From Lutibacter maritimus (GTDB taxonomy: Bacteria > Bacteroidota > Bacteroidia > Flavobacteriales > Flavobacteriaceae): DNA of 64,000 bases. The notes beneath the pieces are model-generated. The model was given only the letters and a program-made list of their open reading frames with translations, did no database searches and was not told where the DNA came from. Within the stretch, counting starts at the first letter, position 1, and every line of letters starts with the position of its first letter. Location of the stretch: positions 1 to 64,000 of the forward strand of contig NZ_FOZP01000007.1 in NCBI RefSeq assembly GCF_900116115.1. The letters are read 5' to 3'. Positions 46,334 to 54,829 of this stretch are shown in pieces. The position numbers and the translations under genes are program-made.

Positions 46334-49300
46334 TTACAACCTCCTCAAATTATCAGTCAAATTATCATCTGACCTCGTTCCATATGGATCAATAGAAACA
46401 TAAACAGGCTTCTCTTTTACTACAATTTTAATATTTGTAAGTTCTTGAGTAATCCGATGTGATTCGTAATTTAAAATTGAATTATCATCCTTAGTAACCT
46501 CCGATGGATGTTTTGAAAACACCCCTATTTTTATAGGCTCATTAATTAAAATTTCCTTTATTTCTCCACTATCCAAAGTTTCAAAACGCTTTGCTTTAAT
46601 CGAAAAAGTAACTTCATAAGAACCGTTTTCTAATTTTCGATAAGAACTGTCAATAACACTTAAGTCATATGTAATTACTCTTTTAAACCAATCATCAATT
46701 AATGTATGCTGCTCAGCCGGAGTTGCATTGTAAATTTCTTGCAATAACTCTATAGAATTTGCTTCCAACTTATTTGTATCGCGATGTCTATCTGTGATTG
46801 TTTTTAATATTTGATTGACCTTTTTTTCACCAATTAAATCTCTTAAAGCCAGCAAAACGGTTAATGCTTTACCATACGAAATATAGCCTTGACCATCAAC
46901 TTTATATACCGGAGGTTCCATCTCTGCAGCAAAAGATCTTCCTGAAAAATAGCGTCTTCTAGCATCATCACTTAATTCATATACGGCTCTTTTTCCATAT
47001 ATTTCTTCCATGATTACAGCTTCTGTATATTTTGCTAAACCTTCGACAAATAGCGATCCACCTGCAACTGGTTTAGCAGAAAGTGTATGTCCCCAATATT
47101 GATGTGCAACTTCATGAATGGTTCTTTTGGCTACAAGATTGAATGTTTCTACTCTACGCACATCGGCTAAATACAATCGGTCTTCTACCATACTAATGAC
47201 TCCTGGATGTGCAAAGCCTGCAAAAGGCCAATAAGAGGGAACTTCTGCAATTCTTACATGGTCAAAATTATAAGGGCCAAAATTTTCTTGACAATAATCT
47301 AATGTTTGTTTTACACTGTTTTCAATGTTTTCAATATTAAAGTCGTGATCCGCATCGTAATATTGCGCTATTGAAATCCCTTTATAATCTATTTTCTTAG
47401 TGGTGTATTTTGCGGAAAAATAGCCGACTTCGGGTGTTATCTTTTCATTAGCTTTATAATGAAAGTAGTTTCTATTATTTTTCGACCATTCTTTTACTAA
47501 ACGACCGGAACTAATGGCCGTTTGATCACTTGATGTCGAGATAATAGTTTCGAATCTTATTTTTTCATAATTAAATTCTTCAAGTACAATATGCGCATCC
47601 GAATTATCATTTTCAATGCGTTCTGGTAAATTTCTTTTTTTACGTTCAGATCTATTAGAAATCTCTAAGGATGCTGTGTAACCTAAAATAGGTTCAAAAT
47701 TGGCAAATCGATTCAAATAAGTACCATTATTAACGATGGAATGGTCTTCTTCATACCCTTTTATTTCTTTCTTCAATGTATAGGTATATCTTACAGAATC
47801 GTTAGTCTGTAAGGGTTTGTTATACTGAAATAAATATGTTCCATAGAAAGTATCATGCGCAACTAACTTTGCATTTTCCACAGTGATATTCTCTAACGGA
47901 ATTCTTTCGGTGATGAAAAGTTCTGATAAAGGTTGTCCACTTTTATTTTTCGCTATATAATCAGCGGAAATAGTAAACATTCTCTCTTTCGGATAGATAT
48001 CAACTTTTGTCTTTTTTGAAGTCGGAATTAACCTTTCAATACTTTCATATTTCTTGAATTTCCTTTCATAGCCTTCGCTAAAATCTAATTGATTGCTCAC
48101 AGTTTCATAATCTGAAACGATATTTATATTGTAATATATCAAACTTCCAAAACTAATAAAGAATACTATAAGTCCTGTTGTTGTTACTTTTTGAAGTTTT
48201 GTCCAACTATAAAAGAGTTGTTTTAGTTTTACTGAAAAACTTGTAACCACACCTCTATTCCAAATTTTAAAAGATAGCGCAGTTAGCAACAAACCTAAAA
48301 CCAACCAATACATGGCTAAATGATTAAATAAACTGGAACCACCATAAAAACCATTCATATTTGAGTAAGACACTCTTGGCATAAATCCAATACTAGTTAA
48401 AGGGTGTTCCAAACCTAAAACACTAGATTTTAAACATAAGATTACAACCATTCCAAAGATTCCCATTCCAATATATTTAGTGCCTGCAAGACTATTAATG
48501 AATAAGGCAATCATAACATATATGGCTAATGGTAATCCATAGTGATAATATAAAGATGCATAGAGACCGAATTCAAAGTTTGAATAACCTAATGCAATCT
48601 GAAAGCCGATACACATTAAAATCCCAATAGTTATTAAAATAACTGGCAATAATAGTATGGCAAAAAATTTAGATAAAAAGAATACACTATTCTTTGTTTG
48701 TGTAGCATCAATAATTAAATTGAAGTTTAAACTACGCTCTTTCCAAACAATTTCTGAGCTATAAAAAATGATTAAGATTAAGCTAAATATGGTTAGAGGG
48801 TCTACTATTAAATCTATTAATTGATTTGTAAATGGATATACATTTACACCATATTCTTCACCACTTACTACAGTTGAAAATAATTCTGAAAACACAGTAA
48901 ACAACCACATAATTAGTACTGCCAAAAAGGGCAAACTTTTAAATACACTTTTAAGCTCTATTTTTAATAAAGATAAAAGTGCCGCTAGTTGTGCCTTTAG
49001 ACTCTGTGTCGCTTGCAAAGGTCTATAAGCTATTAATTTTGTATTTCCATTTTTCACTTTGGATTCTTTCTTCACTTTTTTTGTGATTTTTCTAAAAGTG
49101 AATGTTCTATACGTCCCAAATAAAATTGCGATAGAAATCAATATCCAAACGAGTCTATTCCATAAAAACAAACCTGAAAGCGATAGTAGCTGTATGTTTT
49201 TTTGAAATGGTGTCCAAAATTGAGTTTGTTCAAAAAATGCGGCAATTCCAAATGGATCGGCAATAGCGGCAATAGCCATACTTTCTGGAGATGCTGGTAC

Positions 49301-49897
49301 AGCTTGCGCCATTAATGGGGAATTTAAAAAGAGGGAGCTTACAAAATATAGCATATAAACAAATACTGCGCTTACATAAGTTGCAGTACTATTTTTTGTT
49401 AATGTACTAACCGAAAATACAATGGCAGAACAGAAAAATATATTAGGCAAAACAATATATATCCAAGGTTGCAAATAGGTTAGTAATTGAAAACTACCTA
49501 TTCGCTCCGGATCTAAATCCGAAAAATAATTTCCAAATATATAGCCTAAAATAAAAGGTGTAAATGCTAATACACTAAACACAAATGTTCCTAAAAAACG
49601 ACTCCAAAAATAATGTGTTTTTTTTATTGAAGAGCTATAAACTAAACTCTCCATATTGTGCTGTTTATCTCTAAGTATAGCACTAATAGCGAAAAACATA
49701 ATGATAAAAACACTTCCTAAAGAAAAAAGACTTGTGTGAAAATAGACTTGATAAACAGAAGTGAAATCAACTCCTGTAGGAGCAAATCCTTGTCTTCCAA
49801 CAAACACACCTAATGCTAAAAACAAAATGGCAAATATTGGAAATGCACGTTGCTTTAATTGATAAAAAACTTCGAAATTAAACAATTGCTTAAACAT
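46334..49897 (-). CDS. ABC-2 permease fused to M1-family metallopeptidase
   Basis: The 1,187-residue protein has an N-terminal ABC-2 type membrane domain (several helices within about 15-560) and a C-terminal M1 (gluzincin) domain from about 630. It has HEVAHQYWGH near residues 926-935 (zinc site) and VEGLAKY near 950 with the third Glu ligand. This is the fusion seen in Bacteroidota exporters, where the peptidase domain probably lies in the periplasm. It starts 3 bases after the ATPase gene. Substrate is likely a peptide, by inference. Confidence 0.9.
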   Translation of the reverse strand: MFKQLFNFEVFYQLKQRAFPIFAILFLALGVFVGRQGFAPTGVDFTSVYQVYFHTSLFSLGSVFIIMFFAISAILRDKQHNMESLVYSSSIKKTHYFWSRFLGTFVFSVLAFTPFILGYIFGNYFSDLDPERIGSFQLLTYLQPWIYIVLPNIFFCSAIVFSVSTLTKNSTATYVSAVFVYMLYFVSSLFLNSPLMAQAVPASPESMAIAAIADPFGIAAFFEQTQFWTPFQKNIQLLSLSGLFLWNRLVWILISIAILFGTYRTFTFRKITKKVKKESKVKNGNTKLIAYRPLQATQSLKAQLAALLSLLKIELKSVFKSLPFLAVLIMWLFTVFSELFSTVVSGEEYGVNVYPFTNQLIDLIVDPLTIFSLILIIFYSSEIVWKERSLNFNLIIDATQTKNSVFFLSKFFAILLLPVILITIGILMCIGFQIALGYSNFEFGLYASLYYHYGLPLAIYVMIALFINSLAGTKYIGMGIFGMVVILCLKSSVLGLEHPLTSIGFMPRVSYSNMNGFYGGSSLFNHLAMYWLVLGLLLTALSFKIWNRGVVTSFSVKLKQLFYSWTKLQKVTTTGLIVFFISFGSLIYYNINIVSDYETVSNQLDFSEGYERKFKKYESIERLIPTSKKTKVDIYPKERMFTISADYIAKNKSGQPLSELFITERIPLENITVENAKLVAHDTFYGTYLFQYNKPLQTNDSVRYTYTLKKEIKGYEEDHSIVNNGTYLNRFANFEPILGYTASLEISNRSERKKRNLPERIENDNSDAHIVLEEFNYEKIRFETIISTSSDQTAISSGRLVKEWSKNNRNYFHYKANEKITPEVGYFSAKYTTKKIDYKGISIAQYYDADHDFNIENIENSVKQTLDYCQENFGPYNFDHVRIAEVPSYWPFAGFAHPGVISMVEDRLYLADVRRVETFNLVAKRTIHEVAHQYWGHTLSAKPVAGGSLFVEGLAKYTEAVIMEEIYGKRAVYELSDDARRRYFSGRSFAAEMEPPVYKVDGQGYISYGKALTVLLALRDLIGEKKVNQILKTITDRHRDTNKLEANSIELLQEIYNATPAEQHTLIDDWFKRVITYDLSVIDSSYRKLENGSYEVTFSIKAKRFETLDSGEIKEILINEPIKIGVFSKHPSEVTKDDNSILNYESHRITQELTNIKIVVKEKPVYVSIDPYGTRSDDNLTDNLRRL

Positions 49898-49900
49898 GGC

Positions 49901-50788
49901 TTATAACTTTTTGGATTGGTTATTAAAAATTGTAGTGAAGTAAAAATCTTCCAAATTTGGTGTGATTAATCCGAAACCTTCTTCTGGTCTCGTATCAGAA
50001 AATACTCTAATCTGGGTGTCGCCAGCAACTAATTTTGTCGAAATAACATCAAATGCTATTTTATAGGCTTCGATGTCTTTTTTGGGGATAATTTTAGTCC
50101 AAATTTTGCCTTCAATACTGGCTACTAGTTCTATAGGATTTCCTTCCGAAATAATTTTCCCATTTGAAAGAATGGCCATTTTCGGGCATAAGTTTTTTAC
50201 ATCTTCTACAATGTGTGTAGATAAGATGACGATGACGTTCTGCCCTATCTCACTTAGCAGATTCAAAAAACGATTGCTTTCTTCTGGGTCTAAACCAGCA
50301 GTGGGTTCATCTACAATAATTATTTGTGGATTTCCCAATAATGCTTGTGCAATACCAAAACGCTGACGCATTCCGCCAGAAAAAGTATAAACAGATTTTT
50401 TTCGATGCTGATATAAATTAACTTGCTGTAATAATGCGATGACCTGTGCTTTACGATCATTTTTATTTAATATGCCTTTTAAAACAGCTAGATGATTCAG
50501 TAATTTTTCTGCAGAAATTTTAGGGTAGACACCAAATTCTTGTGGCAAGTAACCTATGTGTTTTCTTATGTCATCAGGTTTTTGAACGATATCTGAATCA
50601 TTGAATAAAATACTCCCAGAAGTAGGTTCTTGCAAAGACGCAATGGTTCTCATTAAAGAAGATTTTCCAGCACCATTAGCACCTAACAAACCAAACATTC
50701 CGTTTGTTATTTCTAAATTTATTCCATTTAACGCCTTTACGCCATTAGAATACGTTTTTGTAAGATTATTGATTTGTAAGGTATTCAT
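49901..50788 (-). CDS. ABC transporter ATP-binding protein
   Basis: The 295 residues have Walker A GANGAGKSS (about 36-44), signature SGGMRQRFG, Walker B IIIVDEPTAGLD and the H-loop STHI, a complete DrrA-like ABC ATPase. It precedes the permease-peptidase gene by 3 bases and forms the energising subunit of that exporter. A short basic ORF lies 13 bases upstream. Confidence 0.95.
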   Translation of the reverse strand: MNTLQINNLTKTYSNGVKALNGINLEITNGMFGLLGANGAGKSSLMRTIASLQEPTSGSILFNDSDIVQKPDDIRKHIGYLPQEFGVYPKISAEKLLNHLAVLKGILNKNDRKAQVIALLQQVNLYQHRKKSVYTFSGGMRQRFGIAQALLGNPQIIIVDEPTAGLDPEESNRFLNLLSEIGQNVIVILSTHIVEDVKNLCPKMAILSNGKIISEGNPIELVASIEGKIWTKIIPKKDIEAYKIAFDVISTKLVAGDTQIRVFSDTRPEEGFGLITPNLEDFYFTTIFNNQSKKL

Positions 50789-50801
50789 AAATATTCGTTT
50801 T

Positions 50802-50918
50802 TTAGATTGATGAGTTTAACAGTGCTATTTTTTGTTTGTAACGCCTTTTAGCATTCCAGGTAGCCCTAATGTTTGTGGTGAATCTGTTTGTGATTCGAAT
50901 GTTGTTTAAAGTGCTCAT
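50802..50918 (-). CDS. Possible 38-residue basic peptide upstream of the ABC operon
   Basis: From ATG 50918 the frame reads MSTLNNIRITNRFTTNIRAT and continues to a stop at 50802. It is highly basic, has no known family and ends 13 bases before the ATPase start. It could be a leader peptide, or chance. Confidence 0.3.
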   Translation of the reverse strand: MSTLNNIRITNRFTTNIRATWNAKRRYKQKIALLNSSI

Positions 50919-51127
50919 AATTTTGTTCTTAATATTAATTTGAAACAAACATACAGCGAAGGAAAGGGGCTTTATAATTAAAATGATATATGGTGCTGTT
51001 ATTAACTTATATGTGGTAAAAAGAAGCATCAATCGTGTTCGTCCTGAAAATGGCTGGTTTTGTGCTAAAAATTATAGTGCCTATCAATTTACTTGTATAA
51101 CCAGCATATCATGCCTATTTTTGAAGT
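50919..51127. other. Divergent intergenic region between the ABC exporter and LytS-type kinase
   Basis: About 210 bases with a canonical promoter for the kinase at the right end (51093-51123). A promoter for the exporter operon is expected here too, but no clear consensus was picked out. Confidence 0.45.
51093..51123 (+). promoter_or_regulatory. Promoter for the LytS-type kinase
   Basis: TTG (51093-51095), 20 bases, TATTTTTG (51116-51123). The -7 box is only 4 bases from the ATG at 51128, so a transcript starting about 6 bases later would be leaderless, or the true start would be the ATG at 51179. Confidence 0.55.
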
Positions 51128-52252
51128 ATGATTAAACTATTAAAGAAATTTAAAGCCTTTTTAATTGGGTTCATTATTATGATACCAGTATTTTATGTAT
51201 TGGATTATTTTGGCTTTATACTTCTTCCTAAAGAAAAATCATTTGAAATTTTTATTTACGCCACCATTTGGGGTTTCATAATCGCTTTGCCATTTTATTA
51301 TTTTAAAAAGAATAAGCAAACTGTAATTAGATTACTTGTTCTATTCTTAGTCCTTGTTACTGCATTGATTATCGATTCTTATATGAAATTGCCAGATAAC
51401 CCCATTACATTTATACTTATAATGGGATTTTGGGTGGGAATCGCTTATGTATTATCTCCTACATTTATTAAAAAGTATTGGAAATTAATTGTGATTATTT
51501 ATGGACCATTACTTCTATATTTTATTTATCTAAGATTGTTTTCTGGTGATTTACAAGCCTATTTAGAAATTAAAAAAGATTATCCTTTCTATATATTCTT
51601 TTTGCCAATTCCAATCTTGTTTCTCATTTGGGTATTTGAACAATGGAAATGGTTACAAAATTTGAAAGCTGAAAAATCAAATGCTGAATTATCATTGTTA
51701 AGAGCACAAATAAATCCACATTTTTTCTTCAATACTTTGAATAACTTGTATGCTTTAACCGTTAAAAACTCCAAACAGGCTCCAGAGGTAATTTTGAAAT
51801 TATCCAATATGATGCGCTACACAATTTATGAAGGTGAAAAGGAAACAGTACAACTTGATGATGAAATAGCATATTTGAACAACTATATTGAATTACATAA
51901 AATTCGATATAAAAAATCTGTTGAAATTACGTTTGATTATTCCTCAGTTGATACCCACTTAACAATTGTACCTTTAATGTATATTATTCTTTTGGAAAAT
52001 GCTTTCAAACATGGTGTTGAAACACTTACCGAAAAAGCCTTTATTCATATCAAACTATTTGATGACAATGATTTCATCTATTTTACAATTGAAAATAATT
52101 TTGACCCTAATGAAGTCAATGAAACAAATGGAATTGGATTGGAAAATTTAAAGAGGAGACTCACTTTATTGTATAAAAACCAACATGAATTAATTGTTAG
52201 TACATCAAACAACCGTTATAAAACAACCTTAAAGATTTCTAAACATGCTTAA
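51128..52252 (+). CDS. LytS/YehU-type sensor histidine kinase
   Basis: The 374-residue protein has about five or six membrane helices (12-170) and a His_kinase domain with INPHFFFNTLNNLYAL (H198), a C-terminal ATPase with LENAFKHG (about 290) and GIGLENLKRRL (about 340). It is transcribed with the LytTR regulator that follows, overlapping it by 8 bases. It probably senses the cell-envelope state linked to the divergent ABC exporter. Start at 51179 is an alternative because of the promoter position. Confidence 0.92.
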   Translation: MIKLLKKFKAFLIGFIIMIPVFYVLDYFGFILLPKEKSFEIFIYATIWGFIIALPFYYFKKNKQTVIRLLVLFLVLVTALIIDSYMKLPDNPITFILIMGFWVGIAYVLSPTFIKKYWKLIVIIYGPLLLYFIYLRLFSGDLQAYLEIKKDYPFYIFFLPIPILFLIWVFEQWKWLQNLKAEKSNAELSLLRAQINPHFFFNTLNNLYALTVKNSKQAPEVILKLSNMMRYTIYEGEKETVQLDDEIAYLNNYIELHKIRYKKSVEITFDYSSVDTHLTIVPLMYIILLENAFKHGVETLTEKAFIHIKLFDDNDFIYFTIENNFDPNEVNETNGIGLENLKRRLTLLYKNQHELIVSTSNNRYKTTLKISKHA

Positions 52253-52946
52253 TTATATCATTATAGATGACGAACCACTAGCGCACGAAATTATAGAGGA
52301 ATTCTGCAATTTGCTACCTCACTTACACTTGAAGAGAAACTGTTACAATGCCATGGAAGCAATGCAATTTTTAAATGAAAATAGTGTGGATTTTATGTTT
52401 TTAGATATCAACATGCCAAAATTAAAAGGTTTAGATTTTTTAAGGACACTAACGAATCCCCCTAAAACTATTATTACAACAGCGTATAAGGAACATGCTT
52501 TAGAAGGTTATGAATTAAATGTCGTCGATTATTTATTAAAACCCTTTAGCTTTGATCGTTTGGTAAAAGCAGTGAATAAGGTCTCAGAATATCAAGAAAC
52601 TAAAACGATTATCAAAGAAGTTAGTAATGAAGATTCGGCTGTTCGGTTCTTTATTAAGGGAGATAAGAAACATCACCAAATTGATTTGGACGACCTCTTA
52701 TATATAGAAGCATATGGAAACTATACCAAGTTATTTTTAAATGATGAAATGATTGTAAGTCACGAAAAAATCTCTCATTACGAATCAATTTTACCAGAAG
52801 AAAGATTTATAAGGGTTCATAAATCGTTTATTGTAGCGTTAGATAAAATAAAATTCATAGAAGGGAATCGTATTCTCATAAACGCGCATAAAATTCCAAT
52901 TGGTCAAACCTATAAAATCCAAGTAAATAAACTTTTGAATTCATAG
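52245..52946 (+). CDS. LytTR-type response regulator
   Basis: The 233 residues have a receiver domain (acid pair 8-9, D54 in FMFLDINMP, K around 104 in LLKPF) and a C-terminal LytTR DNA-binding domain (about 140-230, including DDLLYIEAYGNYTKLFL and RIHK-type RVHKSFIVALDKI). It overlaps the kinase by 8 bases. Likely target: the divergent ABC exporter operon. Confidence 0.94.
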   Translation: MLNYIIIDDEPLAHEIIEEFCNLLPHLHLKRNCYNAMEAMQFLNENSVDFMFLDINMPKLKGLDFLRTLTNPPKTIITTAYKEHALEGYELNVVDYLLKPFSFDRLVKAVNKVSEYQETKTIIKEVSNEDSAVRFFIKGDKKHHQIDLDDLLYIEAYGNYTKLFLNDEMIVSHEKISHYESILPEERFIRVHKSFIVALDKIKFIEGNRILINAHKIPIGQTYKIQVNKLLNS

Positions 52947-53009
52947 TCAATATTTGTGCTACTTTGATCTTCAGAGTTCTTTTTTTATCCTCAGAATGTT
53001 TTGGACTAG

Positions 53010-53051
53010 TAGCGGGAACTGGACTCAAACTAGTGACTTTCGGGTTATGAG
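53010..53051 (-). other. 3' fragment of initiator tRNA-Met (att site remnant)
   Basis: On the minus strand 42 bases read CTCATAACCCGAAAGTCACT and onward through AGTTTGAGTCCAG to TCCCGCTA. This is the anticodon loop (CAT), the CCC of an initiator anticodon stem, variable loop, T-arm (one substitution, ACTAG/CCAGT) and acceptor 3' strand with discriminator. The 5' half is missing. This matches the part of a tRNA usually kept at one end of an integrated mobile element. Confidence 0.75.
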
Positions 53052-53370
53052 TCCAAAACTTAAATAATCTAGATCAATGAAATTTTTACTTCACAAAAAA
53101 TTAAAAAGAGGCAAATTATGTTAAAATTCTTAAAAAATGTTAAAGTTTAATATCTAGAGACTGATTCGGTGTCAGTAAATTTTTGTATACATTCTTAACC
53201 TTTATAAACACTGCTTTTTTCATTTTATGGATAGTCCCTTTTTCCACTTTAGGTTATTTTTGAATTTCCCTCATTACTATAATGCTATATTTTTAGCTAA
53301 TTTAATTTTAAATTCCAATTTGCTTAAATTATTAAGTTTCATGTTTTAATTCAATATTTAGCATATTAAA

Positions 53371-53397
53371 AAGCCAAGGTTAATGAATCCTTGGCTT
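53371..53397 (-). terminator. Terminator-like hairpin
   Basis: AAGCCAAGG and CCTTGGCTT form a perfect 9-bp stem with a 9-base loop. On the minus strand it is followed by TTTT, so it can end transcription from the SusCD side. Confidence 0.65.
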
Positions 53398-53605
53398 ATA
53401 ATTCAAACAATTTCATATAATGTATCAATCTTATAAATTAATTCAAACAATTATAGTATTGAAAACAAAGCTATATGATATTATACTTCAAATATTAGAA
53501 AAATGTTTTAAACTATGAATGCACTTGATTTAAAGTCATTAATAAATGATACAAACAACTTAATTTATAAATTAGAATTTAATTGCTCATTTATTATTAA
53601 TACAA

Positions 53606-53637
53606 AAAAGAGGCGGCCTACATAGACCACCTCTTTT
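53606..53637 (-). terminator. Terminator of the SusC/SusD operon
   Basis: AAAAGAGG and CCTCTTTT pair (with further GG/CC pairing inside) around a loop, followed by a T run on the minus strand, 16 bases after the last gene's stop. Confidence 0.85.
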
Positions 53638-53653
53638 ATAATAATTTTGAAAA

Positions 53654-54175
53654 TCAATAATTTGGATTTTCATCCTCTAAAAAACCTGTTCTTTTATGTC
53701 CTTTAAATTTATAAATAGTACCTGGATCCCAATCAAATTCAGCTTCAAAATAAATTTCATCAACCACAGTATTACTTGAAGTAGTATATGAACCTTTTGT
53801 TACTTTGCCATTACTAACAGTTACAGTACCTTCAGTATAAAGTTCTGAAGAATTAACATCTCCAGAAAAAGTTAAATTAGAGGTATTAGTACTAACTCTT
53901 GTTTTGATTTGAAAAAAAATATTATTATCATCAATCCACATAGTACCATCATCGGCAGCAGTATTATAAGTTGTAAATTGCACATAATTCCCTCCATATG
54001 CTGGAGTTATACCATCACTTTCAAGAGCTATAACCCACCAGTCACCTGCAAATTCAACAACTGAAGTAGAACCTGCATCTAAATCACCATCGCCAACCTC
54101 ATCACATGAAGTGAAAGTAGTGATTAACAGCAGAGTCATAAATAAATTTACTACATTACTTTTAATATTTTTCAT
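53654..54175 (-). CDS. Lipid-binding (PF12888-like) lipoprotein
   Basis: The frame is 181 residues from 54199, but the ATG at 54175 places a normal lipoprotein signal (LFMTLLLITTFTSC) at the start and gives about 173 residues. The mature part (AGDWWVIALESDG ... YVQFTTYNTAADDGTMWIDD) is the pattern of lipid-binding putative hydrolase lipoproteins found with SusC/SusD pairs. It lies at the end of this operon, 2 bases after the upstream stop. Confidence 0.78.
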   Translation of the reverse strand: MKNIKSNVVNLFMTLLLITTFTSCDEVGDGDLDAGSTSVVEFAGDWWVIALESDGITPAYGGNYVQFTTYNTAADDGTMWIDDNNIFFQIKTRVSTNTSNLTFSGDVNSSELYTEGTVTVSNGKVTKGSYTTSSNTVVDEIYFEAEFDWDPGTIYKFKGHKRTGFLEDENPNY

Positions 54176-54201
54176 TTTGTTTGTATTTTTAATTATCATA
54201 T

Positions 54202-54804
54202 TTAGTCAAATTGGAAAGTATATAGAAAAGGAAGTGCAGGAATATAACATGTAAATGTTCCAGTAACTGGATCATAAGTTAAATCCACATATGCATTGCC
54301 ATTTGCAAGGGGTTGAGGTATATATGATATTTCATCACCATCCATCTGAAAATACACAGGAAAAGTACCTGCATACCCAAAATCACTAGCTAAAAATATG
54401 CTAGTAGTTCCATCAACCAATGTTATACAACCCGTCCTTGATGGTCTTCCTACATCATGAAAGCACCCAGTAACGTCAGATCCAATAATAGTTGGATCGT
54501 GAACTAAAACAGTTTCAAAAGCAGAAGCTACAAATCCATCTGAGTTTGTTGCAGAATACGAAATAGTATAAAAACCTACTGTATTGGTATCAACGGTTCC
54601 TTCAATTACCACATCAACTTCAGTCTCACCTTCTTTAGCCGTTGCTCCAGGGGTAAAACTACCACCTAAAGGAACCACCGTAAAAGGTGAATAATCAAAA
54701 ACAGCAAAATTTGTAATACTACTCACATCATCTGTTGTATCATCTTCACAAGCGATAAAAAATAGTACACTAACTAAAAGAATGTATATATATATATTTT
54801 TCAT
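54202..54804 (-). CDS. Ig-like surface lipoprotein (DUF5012/BT_2262-like)
   Basis: The 200-residue protein has a lipoprotein signal (LLVSVLFFIACEDD) and an N-terminal Ig-like/bacterial-surface domain (VVIEGTVDTNTVGFYTISYS, about 60-90) followed by a second beta domain. This is the position of SusE/F-like accessory surface proteins in Sus-type operons. Confidence 0.7.
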   Translation of the reverse strand: MKNIYIYILLVSVLFFIACEDDTTDDVSSITNFAVFDYSPFTVVPLGGSFTPGATAKEGETEVDVVIEGTVDTNTVGFYTISYSATNSDGFVASAFETVLVHDPTIIGSDVTGCFHDVGRPSRTGCITLVDGTTSIFLASDFGYAGTFPVYFQMDGDEISYIPQPLANGNAYVDLTYDPVTGTFTCYIPALPFLYTFQFD

Positions 54805-54829
54805 AATTCTATCTTATATTTTTTATTAA

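Larger units (their letters stand above)
52947..53605. other. Intergenic region with a tRNA-fMet scar
   Basis: About 660 bases between the LytTR gene and the SusD-associated operon. It contains a tRNA fragment (53010-53051), a terminator-like hairpin (53371-53397) and AT-rich filler with tiny chance ORFs. Confidence 0.6.

Noticed and set aside
53521-53629. Short plus-strand ORF MNALDLKSLIND...
   Set aside because: It runs into the terminator hairpin of the SusCD operon and shows no family or ribosome site.
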